Shown here piece by piece: positions 1 to 12,627 of a stretch of 64,000 nt of DNA (positions are counted from its first letter, which is position 1; each line of letters opens with the position of its first letter). The stretch is from Vespa crabro (lineage: Eukaryota; Arthropoda; Insecta; Hymenoptera; Vespidae). The translations under genes were made by a program, and so were the position numbers. The stretch lies in NCBI RefSeq assembly GCF_910589235.1, contig NC_060958.1, forward strand, positions 6,229,213-6,293,212, in the 5' to 3' direction. A model generated the notes under the pieces. That model was not told the origin of the DNA and did not search any database. It saw only the letters and a list, made by a program, of their open reading frames with translations.

Positions 1-281
1 GCACCGTTCACCGTACCCGAGGACGACCGATGGTGGCTCCGATTGGTCGAACGCGTCGCTCCACGACCGAAACTCGTTACGCAGGGGCGTACGCGCTAAC
101 CGTCGGACGCCCACCCCAACCGAGGGGCTAAACCACCTCCTACTTTCACTCTGGCCTTACTTCCCCTCTTTTTGTCCCGTGAATCCTCCTCTCCCCTCCA
201 TCTCATCCCTCCTCACCCTATTCTGGAGGCCGCAACTAAGCGGATCACGAGGCTCGTTCTAAGGAACACAGCCCCTCTCTT

Positions 282-331
<50 letters not shown>

Positions 332-600
332 CTCTTACTCTTCCTTCTTTCTTTTTCTTGTTTTTCTTTTGTCCCTTTGGGTCGTCTTATTTTGTCATAC
401 CTTCCGCCCCTCAGATGGTTTAAGAAAAGGGAGAAATAGAAAGTTTTGCTTTGCTATTGTCGTATACAGTTTAAATCTCTTTGCCCTTTCGTCGGATACC
501 TTCAGTTTATGGACGAAGACCTTAGCCTTTTATTATACAGTGCATTATTTACCTCCTACCTTTAAATTTCGAAATATCATCTGTTGTTAGTCTAATACTT
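1..600. other. GC-richer edge sequence followed by a CT tract; no gene assigned
   Basis: The first 150 bases are clearly more GC-rich than the rest of the window and rich in CpG. A pyrimidine-rich stretch follows, with a (CT)n run at about 288-318. Short open frames here are products of the CT repeat and are not credible proteins. The composition would fit the 5' end or promoter of a gene lying to the left, but no splice sites or start could be tied to a product. Confidence 0.4.
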
Positions 601-1945
601 TACGCACAGGACCAATATATGTATTTATTTTATTTCTTTTTTTATTTTTATTCTTTGTTAAGTATATTAGTGTACTGTTAAATCTAAATATATTTAGAAT
701 AAAAAAAATCAATAAATAATTGTATCTTTCTGATCATAGACTCTTCTTTATATATACACACATATCCGTATATATGTGAATGTATATATATATATGTACG
801 TATGTGTGTGTGGGTGTATATAATACATATATATATGTATATATATGTACCAAGTTAGAAATCATTTCTATGTGCTTTTCATAATAAAATATAATATAAT
901 ATATGTATACCATTTTTATTATAGTCATAATCGATTAACATTTTTTTGTTAAAACATAAGTACATAGTAAACATCTATGTATTTACATCATAAATAGATA
1001 TAAATAAATAATTAATTAAATAAATAAATAATGCATAGTTCTTTTCATAATGAAAACAATCATTAATCTTATTTCACAATAGTTTTAAGTTACAGTGTAA
1101 TCATTTTGACTGAAAGAAGTGATACCTGCAAGTGGTGTTTGGAAGTGCTGTTTATTAATTCGATGATAACGATAATAGCATGAAATAATAAATACTTTCC
1201 ATGAAACTCATTTCTAATATCTTTGTGTGACATATTAACATTTATAAGTTTCTTAATAAATAGATATTTCTCATTCATTTTGTAATTCATACACCGTATG
1301 TTTGATATTCCTTGCTAACAATTTATAAACAAAAGCGATCTCATTTGAATTCTAATACATAATATAATTTTGCTAAAATATACTCGAGGTTTCTATTGAT
1401 TATTATATGCAATGTTTTTCTTTTTTTTATAATGATATGAGTGACTTAATGAAATGTATATTTAATGTATTTATGTCTTTATAAGAATCATAACAAGTAC
1501 ATGAATTACTTAAAAAAAACTCTTATCGTTTTGTGTATTTTATGTTATAATGAACTGCAGTAGAACTATCCAATAGTTATATTATTATAAAATCTTTCAG
1601 AGCAGTAACCATACTTTTATGGTATTTTGCATATTCTTACAATCTTCCTATGTACATTAAGCTTATTATCATTTCACATTTAACTTTCCATATTCCATAT
1701 ATTTTACATATATACAGCAATATATTCTTGCTGTTAAGTGCAATATAACAAATCTTAAAATTTCTGAACTTGAAGCAAGTTCAAACTGCAGATTATCAAA
1801 ATCATTAAAAGTATTTGCAATGGTTTTTCTCAAGTATGCATCCTCGAGTTTTGTAACATACTATAATAAACAGTTTATTGCAATCGTTGCATGTGCTATA
1901 CGGAAATAGAAGAAGATAGTGTATTTCTGTTCTACAGAAATTCCC
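601..1945. other. AT-rich 3' flank of the mGPDH gene
   Basis: No coding exon is seen. The part next to 1945 should be the 3' UTR of the minus-strand dehydrogenase gene. A minus-strand AATAAA (TTTATT on the plus strand) lies at 1874-1879, about 70 nt past the stop codon, and is a good candidate poly(A) signal. The stretch 740-850 is an imperfect TA/TG-type simple repeat. Confidence 0.5.
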
Positions 1946-4900
1946 TCACAGTCCTCCACCGGATCTTTCAACGCTAATTTGTTTCTTCAACATTTCTTTT
2001 TCATGTTGTTCTTGTTCCATCTCTGCCATTCGTGCAAAGCGAGAATATGCCACATGTCCAGATTTTATAGCTGACATCATCTGTGTGTAAAAAATATTAC
2101 AATTACAATTTTTATTAAAACTTTTATATAAAGTAGTCGCTGTGAACTTATGCAATATTAATTAAAATAAAATAAAATATAAAAATACAAAAATAAATTA
2201 CAGAAAAAATAAAACAAATTATAAAATTTTATCTAATAAAATTAAAATGAAAATATAATATTAGTATTAATCATTGATAAATATCTCACTTTGTATAAAT
2301 GAGTTACTTCTGAAAAATAAGTATAGATTTTGTTATTAAGTAATTCATTTATAAAAGTAATACAAATGAGTCACTGAAAATATATGATTTCAATTTTATA
2401 AAAAAAAAGAAATGAAACAATCTTTCATTGAAAATATTTAATTCCTTAAAATAATTAAACTAAAATAATTATTTTCACTAACTCATATAATAGTAACAAA
2501 AATATATAAATACAAACTCATGCAAAAAATGATAGCAAAATATAAGAAAAAAGAAAAATTTATACAAGTTTGTTATAATTGATATGTCAATTTGCTTTTT
2601 AATAATAATTAGCAGAGAATCGTTACCAGGCTGCATATGGACGCGTCATCATAGCAATAGTGCAACACATTCGAATGAGTATATTTAGTACTATATTATA
2701 GTTTATATATATATCAGAGTGTGAGATAAAAAAACAAGCATATTATTAAAATAGTATTTGGAATCAGTAAATTTTTGCACATCACTTGTCAATTGGCAAA
2801 CATTCATAGATTCGCAGTTGATATTGTAAAACTGAAGAGATTAGAAAACAAACAAAAAATAATTTTATATCTTGCAAAGTAAAGATAACAAACAATATAT
2901 TCAGAGCAGCAAAACTATTTGGCAACCTGCGCATATTCACAAACCTGAAGGTACTCATCCAATTCGACTTGACCGTTCATATTAGTGTCGATTTCGCGGA
3001 GTATTTCGTGAAGTTCTTCACCTGGTACTTCCTTGTCACCAAAGAGCTGTGAATAGTAAAAAAATATCTATATTATAAATATGTTTTATAGTTTACCTGT
3101 AAATAATCTTGTAACTCCAGTTGGCCATTATAGCTGAGGTCAATTTCATTGAGTAAAGTATGCATCTCTTCTTCTTTTAACGTAATACCAAGTGCCTAGA
3201 TATTAACGATCGAATAAAGTATAAAATAAAGTAACATAAGTAATACAAAATAATGTTAAGAATAATAAAAGAGAGATCATTTTATAAAGGCAAACCTTGA
3301 GTCCTCTCCTGATGTCATTAATTGACACATATCCTTTGTTGTCTTTATCGATAATACCAAAGCGTTTGATATAAAGTTGTATTTCGTCTTTCGTAAGATT
3401 AATGGGTATTTTATCCCTGGAAGCACGGTTCACCATTTGTCCCATTTCATTCGCAAGAAATTCACTAGCCTCACGTTGCTGTTTCTTCTTCTCTTCGGCT
3501 GACCAATGAAGCTCCTCGGCCATTATATCTATAATGCCTGGAAGAGCTTCTTGAGCGGCTTGTACATTAAGAAAGGCGAGTCTGAGTCGTCGAGCGATCA
3601 TATCGATTGCAGTTCGCGCATATTCGCGTACGCCGTAACGAATCTAAAGTATAAAGATGCATATTATTCTCTAGCAATATTTAATTCAGCTTGTAAATAA
3701 GGAAATTAATTTTACCTCGGCATCAATATACGGAAATTCTGGATGAAGTTTCTTGCCAATAATGGGCCAACGCTTACCAGTAAGGGACGCCATTTTTGCA
3801 ACTGCAAATGCACGATCTCCATAACTTTTGGCAAGGTGTTGTGCAGTTTCACATTCTAAACCAAAATCTTGTACTAATCTAATATACATCGTTGGTGTCC
3901 AACCATGGGCGCCTTCTAAGAGAAATCCGTCAGTTTGACATCCTCTTTCAGGTTTTAAATCGCAAGCTGTATATAAGATATATTATTTAATTAATACAAT
4001 TATTTTTTATATAAAGTGCATTATTCATTGACGTATATCTTTAAGGCATTGTTTAAAATATTATTATTCAAAAAAATTCAGAACTTTTCCATTGCTCAAA
4101 TTTATGGATATCTGAATCTTGAAACATCTATTATATAATATTCAAGTACTCATATATTCAGATAATAAGAGCTTTATTAAAAATACCTCTGATGGCTGCA
4201 TCAATGGTTTCTTGAGCCATGGCACGATATGTTGTCCATTTGCCACCGGCTATTGTAACAAGTTTCGATGAACTAACATGTACTATATGATTTCTAGCTA
4301 ACGATTGTGTATTCGGTTTGTTCGGGTCTGAAACCAATGGCCTAATACCGCTCCAGGCAGATAAGACATCACCACGGCGGACTTCAACGTCAGGATTGAG
4401 GTAGTTCTTAACTTCTTGTAAAATGAACATAATTTCGTCTTCGGTTGGTCGCGGGTTGTGCGTTACCTGGCAGGGTAGGTCAGTCGTACCTGCTATTGTT
4501 TGCTTTTGCCAAGGCAAGAAGAAAATAACACGTCCATCGCTAGTTGCTGGGTCAAGGAGACCCATCTGGTCGGGACTAAAGAATTGTTTAAATTCGTTTA
4601 TGATGTTTTATGAATTGTCCTTTAGAAACGCATTTTTGTATACTAACATACCTATAGTACCCTGGCAATACAATATGAACTCCAGACGAAGGAGCGCAAA
4701 TCTCTTTTACGTTTTGATCATCCATCTTCCTAATATAATCCGTGAAAGGTCCTGTAGCATTTATTATAGCTTTCGCTTTTACGTCCCACTCTTCTCCTGT
4801 GAGTTCATCCTTTAAACGAGCTCCTGTAAGTACCCTTTGACCATCCTGTACGTGCCATAAAAAAATTGTCAATTTCATCAAAAAAGTACATCAATCATTA

Positions 4901-7743
4901 TTAAATTTAATTTCCTAATACTTGAAAAACTATTTTCTTGATACGTACCTTGTCGAGACCTTTTAACAGATTAATCACTTTTACGTGATTAACGACTGTT
5001 GCACCATGTCTGGAAGCTGTTAAAGCTACCGCTAAGTTCATCCTAGCGTCGTCTTGTTGACCTAAGAAATAATATATTATATATAACGAACATATTAAAA
5101 ATAAGGAGAAAAAATTTATTCGATCTTACCATCGTAATAAACGATAGCTCCTGTGAGTTTATCTCCCTTTAACATAGGGAAGAGTTCGAGAGCGTTCGAT
5201 TTGCTTAAGTAATAAGAGGATTTAACGGTTTTACTACCTGCCACTAGGTCATACATTTTTATACCAAACCAGTAATAGGGAATTTGCCACCATCTATCGA
5301 GGAAATACGAGAGAATAAAATTAACAACGGGAGAAGGGCGCTTTGGATGTTTTATAAAAATAACTAATAAGAGGATCGTTAGAATCGTACGTACGTATAA
5401 ACAGGTAACATAATAGGTAAAGGATGAGCGAGATGAGGTGCGCTATATAACATTGATGCACGCTCATGCAAAGCCTCTTTAACCATTTTATATTGTTCTA
5501 TGTCTATTTGCATTATAGCCTTTTGCAAATAACGCACACCCCCGTGAATTAATTTCGTGCTCCTGGAGGAAGTGCCGGATGCAAAGTCGTCCGCTTCCAC
5601 CAACGCCGTTTTTAAACCTTAATAAAGAGTATGATTAAAAATTATTGTTCATTACAATGTCTTATTTATATATTACCTCTTGTGCAGGCGTCAAGAGCAC
5701 ATCCTGCACCAGTTGCACCGCCTCCAATGATAAGAACGTCGTAATCTTGAGATTTCAAAGTCTTTACTTGATCCTCTCTAGTTGGCAGTGGTCTTTTCGT
5801 TGTTTTTGTTTTGTCTTTTTCTGCGTATACCTTGTAGAGGCATTATAAAACGATGATAAGTAAATAATATAAATAATGTGAATATACAGAATGACATTTT
5901 AATCGAAAAAAAAAGAAAATATATGATCGTGGATATGTAGTTCACCTTAAATTTTCTATCTTTCTCCTCTAACATTTTTTATTTTATCAAAAAAATATAT
6001 GACTTATTACAGTTATGTGAATCATTAAATATTTTTTGAAAATATTTCATCAACTAATCATTTTTCTACCTTGTATCTTTATACTTTTTATTTTTATTCA
6101 AAATAACACGAAGAATCAATTTATGTAAAAAAACGTAGGATTTCGTTTGAACGGATTTGATGACCTTGAAATCTTGTTTAAAAAAAAAAAAAAATGATCT
6201 TCAGAAAAAAATTCTTTCCATTGTCAAATTGTGTTTCTTCAAATGATGTAACTTTGCTCTAAGGACTTTTTTCATCCAACTATAAATAACACGAGAAATT
6301 TAGGTGTTCCGATTTAAGTGTCCTACTCATAATGTAAACGTAAATAAAAAAAAAAATCGTACAAAGATCACGTTTTTCCAAACTTTCATGTGTCAAGATC
6401 CACTTTCGAAAACGATCATTTTTCGTAACCCACTTCTAATAAAATCTAATGAACATGCAAACCTAATCTGATATTTTAATATTTAACACGATCCAGACTT
6501 TTCCAGAGATCTCTGATATAGATCAATGTATCACTAAATATCGATCGATTAACATGTTATTATTCCTCAAATGGAAAAAGAAAAAAAAAGAAAGAGAGAA
6601 ATAAAATAATATCAACCTCGTGGAAACTTATACGCCTTTACACTTCGTTAATTTTCAATCGATAAGAACTTTGATCACGTTCATAACACATCCTTTCTTA
6701 GATATATTCATATATTTTATCTTATTTATATACTTAATTATTATAAATATAAATTTATAATATATATCGAACAAATTAAAAAAACGAATATCTGAATATT
6801 GTGTGTATTCTAAATTCAAGCGTTGGGCTCGCAGTGAGCGAGCATAAGAATGTTAGAGCTATACGAGTAACCTTGAAACAAAGAAGTAATCGCGATAAAG
6901 TGACCTCACATACTCACTTAAGATTTTTCGATAGAAAAATCTCGTTTTTCGTTTCTTTTTAATGAATTCATTTTTATCGATTTTTTCTTCTCTCTCTCTC
7001 TCTCTCTTTTCTTTTTTTTAGCAAAAATTTAAATGTGCGTAATCACAGGAGAATATTTCATAAAAGAATTTCGTTTTTTATAGTATGAAAAAAAAAAAAA
7101 AAAAAAAAAGAAAAAACACTACGATAACGACGTCACCATTATGACGAGGAAAAATTTTTTAAGGCAATATTTCTCAAACGTTTATATGGGTCATTTTCTA
7201 AAACGTTCCTTTTTCATGTCCCATCCGTTTGTAATCCATATATTAAAAAGGAAATGGAAGTTTTGTGTACGCATGTGTTCATGTGCATGCACGCGTCTTT
7301 ATAAAAGCTAGATAAAAATAGTTGTTCGAATCGACTTTGAATTGTTTATCTGACGATTTTTTTCATTGAGTAAAACTTTTATTTAATGAACATATATAAA
7401 TTAATCTCATATTTTAATATTTAACGTGATCAACCAAGTAAATAGCGGACTGATAGTTCGGGAATTTCTATTCTAAAATATTTGTTCCGTCCGTGTGTTA
7501 GAAATAGTCATGTAGCAGTGGCCTTAAGATTTATCCTGGCCTGGCATGCTCTTTTAGACTCGTGAAACTTTTGGTATAACCACGTGACCATAGACTGACC
7601 ATTGCTATCTAAAACTCGCATTATAATATGTTTACGTCCTTGAATTCGTTATGATTGAAACACGTTTTGATATGGACGATTTTCTTATCTCTTTACGTCT
7701 GTCTCTGTTCCCTTCCCTCCCTCCTTTTCTTTTTCTCTTTCTT

Positions 7744-7830
<87 letters not shown>

Positions 7831-7959
7831 ATGTTTTTCTTGTATTTTACCGAATCTTTTCTAAATACTCACTGTTGAATCAGATAAGAATAAATAAGAT
7901 GTTAAAGCGCCAGTTCCTACTGCGCTCGCACCTGCTACGAATAGCCTTAACGATGCCAT
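1946..7959 (-). CDS. GPD2: mitochondrial FAD-dependent glycerol-3-phosphate dehydrogenase (mGPDH)
   Basis: Oxidises sn-glycerol-3-phosphate to dihydroxyacetone phosphate at the outer face of the inner mitochondrial membrane and passes electrons to ubiquinone (glycerophosphate shuttle, important in insect flight muscle). Exons by plus coordinates, transcribed right to left: 7873-7959, 5677-5830, 5395-5617, 5130-5293, 4949-5061, 4652-4845, 4187-4575, 3716-3966, 3296-3643, then 3097-3195 or 2945-3046, and 1946-2080. All junctions are GT-AG and close in frame to 719 aa (718 with the alternative exon); human GPD2 is about 727. Residues 1-29 form a hydrophobic mitochondrial anchor (begins MASLRLFVAGASAVG). 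The FAD-binding GGGATGAG lies at 65-72, followed by family blocks such as GTSSRSTKLIHGGVRYLQK, GLLDPATSDGRVIFFLPW and GGKWTTYR. Two C-terminal EF-hands follow, the first with an imperfect loop (DKDNKGYVSIND). The protein ends in the conserved SGGGL-type tail. Confidence 0.96.
2945..3046 (-). other. alternative EF-hand exon B of mGPDH
   Basis: A 102-nt, phase-0 exon with AG acceptor (3047-3048) and GT donor (2943-2944). It encodes 34 residues containing the EF-hand loop DTNMNGQVELDE, which carries the canonical acidic or amide ligands at positions 1, 3, 5 and 9 and Glu at 12. It matches the second EF-hand of vertebrate GPD2. It joins in frame to both the upstream exon (ends GLK) and the last exon (starts MMSAIK). 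Confidence 0.9.
3097..3195 (-). other. alternative EF-hand exon A of mGPDH
   Basis: A 99-nt, phase-0 exon with AG acceptor (3196-3197) and GT donor (3095-3096). It encodes 33 residues with the loop DLSYNGQLELQD and the same ELxxYLQ ending as exon B. It is therefore a tandem duplicate of that exon. Ser replaces Asn at loop position 3 and Asp replaces Glu at position 12. Only 50 nt separate it from exon B. Confidence 0.88.
5831..7872 (-). other. intron 1 of mGPDH with a long CT microsatellite
   Basis: About 2 kb between the anchor exon and the exon carrying the FAD-binding motif. It is AT-rich with poly-A/T runs (6180-6194, 7088-7109) and a long (CT)n array at about 7738-7827, close to the donor site. 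No further exon could be supported. Confidence 0.75.
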
Positions 7960-10435
7960 TTTCTTTTGTTTTAATTATTCGTTCTCTTTCTTATTCTCCT
8001 CTCTCTCTCTCTCTTTCACGCCCCACGGTAAATGATGATCCTTCAAGAAAAATCTGTAAAAAAAAAAGTAAAGGTGATACGTCAGATGAAAACGTTAAAA
8101 TAATAGATATTATATGCATAGATAATAAATGAAATTATATATAATTATAAGAAATTATATGTAATAGAAATTATAATAATAAAAAATAAATAATGTGATT
8201 AATATTTAAATAATTGAAATAATATTATTAATGCTGAAACGTTATTTACGAATACGCCACTTTATATTTGTTTGATAAAATATTTCCATTAACTTTTAAT
8301 TATGATTAAATAGTAGTATATACATATATATAATTATCTCGATAAATAATTATCTCGTAAAATGCATATCATTGGATTAAAAAAAGAAAAAAAAGGAACA
8401 AATAAACAAGAGAATAAAAGAAAAGGAAAAATAAAAATAAAAATAAAAATAAAAATAAAAATAAAAATAAAAAGGAGTATGTTGACCATGTACAATGTGC
8501 AATACTACGATTGATTGACTAATCTTTATCGAAGAATGTTTGCTTACTAACATGAGAAAAATTTATATCATTAGGAAAAATTATGCAATGGAATTATTTC
8601 GTCTAATAAATGCATCGAGGCATTAAGCGCTTTACTAATGATTCTTGACACGAAAAATATGTGTTTCTAATCTCCTAAGAGAGAAATCTCGTCTCTGATA
8701 AGGATCGATAAAAACCTCTCATATTACGAAGAAAAAGAGATAGAAGAAAAAAAAAAGAAGAAGAGAATAGAGTGGAAAGAAAGGATTTAGAGTAAATTTG
8801 CGATAAGTGAATTTTATGCGATTGATTTAATACGAATAACAATAGATCACGGGTAAAGTAATGAGAAAAAAAAGAAAAGAAAAAGAAAAAAAAAGAACAA
8901 AAATTAATAATTCTATCTCTTTCTATCTTTCGAGGAGATTTATGTAATTAAAATTGAAATTACGATTCTTAAAGACGTACAATACGTTAGAGGAGAGAAA
9001 ATCGAAATTGGCAGTGAGTAGATGATGAACCAACGACGAACTGAAATCGTTTTTGTTGTATCACCTTTTCTAATTGTTGATTGCATGTGATCCACGTGCC
9101 AATTTAGTATCGAATAATCAACATAGAATAGATACATACGTACGTGGATCGTATCTCATCGCTTTACGTTGCACTTGATACTAGATATATACATACAAGT
9201 GTCATCATTATGCGTCATTATATACCTTTGTTTTTTTACACAGTTGTTAAATAGTCTCTTGTTTCTCTCTTTCCTTTTCTTTTTTCTTTTTTCTTCAAAT
9301 ACGTGAATCGCGCGATAATAGATTATTCATCATAATCCTTATCTACGTGTATCGTATAAAAATATACAAGTATATATGTACTTTATATAGTTTAACATTT
9401 ATTTACTTGAAAAATACAAATACGTGAAACTACGATTAAATCGACTTAAAGATAACAACGTTAAATGAACGAATTAAATAAGATAATCCAAAATCTTCTC
9501 TCGAATATATATAGGGTGTGCCAACAATTTTTCAAGCTTGTAATTTTACAATCTGAATAAAAAAAAAGAATCAACTTAAAAAACGAATGATTGATTTTTT
9601 AAAATCATTTATAAATCTACTCGATTTTTGATCCTTTTTTTCTCTTGCCCAATTCTTGGTCTTCTTTCTCTGCCCTTTCATCTCCTTTCCTTCCCATCTT
9701 TCTTCGGAATGCAATTCTTTTTGTTGTTTAACGTTAGATCTATATACGAGCTGTCTACCACGTGCAAATTTTTGTAACGATTCCAATTTGCATATAGTTA
9801 AGGAAGTGACAAATAAAAGACAATGTCCTCTGTAATATGTATACATATGTATAATATATATATATATATATATACATACACACACACACACACACACACA
9901 TATATATTAAATCTACATCGACGCTCCGCATTAATTGACAAACTATTAATATTTCGTATTATTAAAATTTTGTAATTTTTATTTGAACATGTCTAAAGAT
10001 AGAAAATACAATAAGATCTGACTCGTATAAATTCGTTTCTTGAATTCAAAAAGAAGATGTTGGTTGAGATAGCGATATAATGCATTATTTTGCGAACTTA
10101 TAATAAAAATTTGGCACGAATATTACACTCGAAGCATTGTAATGCCAAACGAATGTATCACGAGAATTGCATTGAGTATAAACTAGTTGCTACTGGTACC
10201 TGTTGCAGTATAGAAACTCCTATTCGCTAATGTAGCAAATATATGCGTATATGTGTGAGTTATGTCATACATTTTCTTAGCATTTATTAATGATATGTGA
10301 AAGCAAATTTAAATTGTGGTAACTTTATTATCTACATGTTTGGCAATTAATAATTAATTTTCACATGTTGGAGATAAATCAACGATTTTTTTTTCTTTTT
10401 TTCTTTTTTTTTTTTTAAATACGGAAAAGAAAAGA

Positions 10436-10474
<39 letters not shown>

Positions 10475-10685
10475 ATTTTTCATTCATGATAATTACATGC
10501 GAATGAATTAAATATTTTGCGATAATTATATTTTCAATGATTTCATCGTCTCTTCTGCCATCTTTAATAATATATTTACGATGACGCAAATCAATGTCTT
10601 TTAAATTTGAAATTTATTAAGACAAAAGTGATAAATTGACCGTTAAAAAGACAAAATTTTTTTCACAAATGAAGAAAGAGATAAA
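7960..10685. other. 5' flank of mGPDH; simple repeats
   Basis: Upstream of the mGPDH start codon. It holds a short CT tract (8002-8014), a hexanucleotide (ATAAAA)n array at about 8431-8472, A-rich runs, a compound (TA)n-(CA)n array at 9857-9905, poly-T/A at 10387-10417 and a (GA)n array at about 10440-10469. The promoter and any 5' UTR exon of mGPDH should lie in the first part, but no core motif decides their position. Confidence 0.4.
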
Positions 10686-11073
10686 TTAGGTAACAATGAT
10701 CCTTGGGTACGATACTGTCGAGGATGGCCTCCAGAAGACAAGACCTTGATAGTGCCCCCTCAAGCACGTGTAATTACGTAACCCTATCTCGACGATTGAG
10801 TCCGTTGAGACGAACGTACTAATGATAGGCGTAAATGACATTGGCAAATTCACAAATCGCCCTTCCCAACTGAAAGATCGCACCTGGGACAAGTACCAGG
10901 ATGCAATGAGACACGAAGCATGCGTGCATGCCTTTTAAGAATCCCCACTCGAAGTGCTCTAGCCACCACCTCAACCCCGAGCTCTCTCACCTTACCCCTT
11001 TGTGAAAATGAGGACTTGCGCGGACAATACACTCAAAAAATTTACAATATATATTATAGATATACATATATAC

Positions 11074-11122
<49 letters not shown>

Positions 11123-12084
11123 TCTTAAAGTCCATTCGAGAGAAGAGAGGGCCGATGTTGCAAGCACGTATTCGAAATAACTATCGTTTTCGTGCCAAAT
11201 GCCTTCGAATGTCAGGACAGGCCGTACAAGTATTAGGTATGACCCTACATTGAACCCATTTGCGAAATGCAATTCAGAGGTCAAGTCACGTGCAACTAAT
11301 CAAGGGTAAGAGAGTAAACAAGACAAAAAAAGTTTGAACAATCCAAAAAGGGTACGGTCTTCGGGAAAATATTTTTTCTTTGAAGAGGTTAAGCCGGGTT
11401 GGAGCGCGCATTGATTCGAACATGGAACGGAGAAGGCGCGCCACGAGAAAACTCCTATCTTTCTCACACAACCTCCCACGCTATATCTATTTCTCTATCA
11501 TTCTCTATCTCTCTCTTTCTCTCTTACAAATAGACACTAAAATCTCTGCCTCTCTCTCTCTCTCTTTCTATCTTTCTTCTTTACTCGTATAAAGAATATT
11601 TCCATACGATAATTCGCAAGTTTCCTTAGAATGGCATTTACTCACTGCGAAATATATCGTCTTAACGTTTCGTTCACAACTGTCGAATTAAATTAATAAA
11701 ATCGTTACGATTTAACGAAGGACATATTCACTGACGAAAGTCGCGATGGTCCACATCGTCCAGCGAACTGTACGTACTGTTTCGCGACGGCTACGGAAAA
11801 CGGATAAACGAACCGGCCCGGGAGTCAAGTGAGGACTCAAACTATCATGACTATAGCGATATCTGTCGGATATTTCAAAAATGAAATACTCGTCCTTCGT
11901 ATAACCTATCAATGTGACGACTCATAGTATTATAAAAAATAATTATAAAATAAATCGACGAATCATAAATCTCTTACAGATTAAAGTTTATTTGAATTTT
12001 ATGATGACTATATTTGGTATAAAGATATTTAAAAAATATTCCTTTTTTTTATTTTCTATTATTTACGATTATTATTTGCGTATA
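10686..12084. other. non-coding islands of mixed composition between mGPDH and coronin
   Basis: Two stretches, about 10690-11035 and 11130-11460, and a third at 11720-11860 are non-repetitive and GC-richer than their surroundings. A (TA)n array lies between the first two (about 11076-11120). Open frames in them are short and not recognisable. They may be regulatory or non-coding RNA sequence; nothing firmer can be said. Confidence 0.3.
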
Positions 12085-12086
12085 TA

Positions 12087-12164
12087 TTGGGTTGGCAATT
12101 AAGTGATTGCCGGATTTCAAATAAGGAAACGACAAAATCCGCAATCACTTAGTTGCCAATCCAA
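12087..12164. mobile_element. 78-bp mariner-like MITE (palindromic)
   Basis: A short inverted-repeat element whose left end starts TTGGGTTGGCAATTAAGT and whose right end is the near-perfect reverse complement (ACTTAGTTGCCAATCCAA). The two arms extend through an AATTAAGTGATTGC/GCAATCACTTAGTT block into a tiny AT-rich loop. It is flanked by TA on both sides (12085-12086 and 12165-12166), the target duplication of Tc1/mariner transposons. It has no coding capacity and lies about 460 bp past the coronin stop. Confidence 0.88.
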
Positions 12165-12627
12165 TATTCTCTCTTTTTAAATTTCTTCAACTCAAATAAA
12201 TTTTATCTTTAATAAAGTACAGGAACGGGGTAGTACTTACTTAAATAGAATATTTTTACTTTTGTTATTTTACAGCAAAATATCTGTACAAATTAGGCAC
12301 TCTTTTCTTTTCAACAATGACTGTTATAAAGTTTCATATACATAGTGAAATACTATAGTATATATAAAATCATGGGATGTCTTAATACTAACAGTAGCTA
12401 ACACCATATTAGTTAACTTTTAACACAATAAAGAGATGTAAAGATAGTACAAATGTAGATGTATGATGAATGATGTACAATAAATAGCAAAGATCATTGC
12501 AAGAATCAAAACATGCCTCACATCGCTGAAACCTACTATTTACACAAATTGTTATATCAAAATATATAATTACTTTGTTACACGATTAATTATTTTATTT
12601 TTGTCAGCTAAAAATATGACTCAGAAA
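12165..12627 (-). other. probable 3' UTR of coronin
   Basis: AT-rich, non-coding and directly downstream of the coronin stop codon on the minus strand. A minus-strand AATAAA occurs at 12594-12599 but is very close to the stop, so a more distal signal may be used. Confidence 0.45.

Noticed and set aside
172..423. 83-codon plus-strand open frame
   Set aside because: Its middle is a CT-repeat read as Leu/Ser; no domain and no splice support.
7651..7878. Leu/Ser-rich open frames over the CT array
   Set aside because: They are the (CT)n microsatellite in mGPDH intron 1 read in two frames, on the strand opposite to the gene.
9505..9560. GGGTGTGCCAACAATTTTT motif resembling a transposon end
   Set aside because: No matching inverted or direct repeat, target duplication or coding remnant was found nearby.
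11380..11440. TTCGAAT-like B-box suggesting a tRNA gene
   Set aside because: The flanking bases cannot form a T stem and no A box or acceptor stem is present at the right distance.
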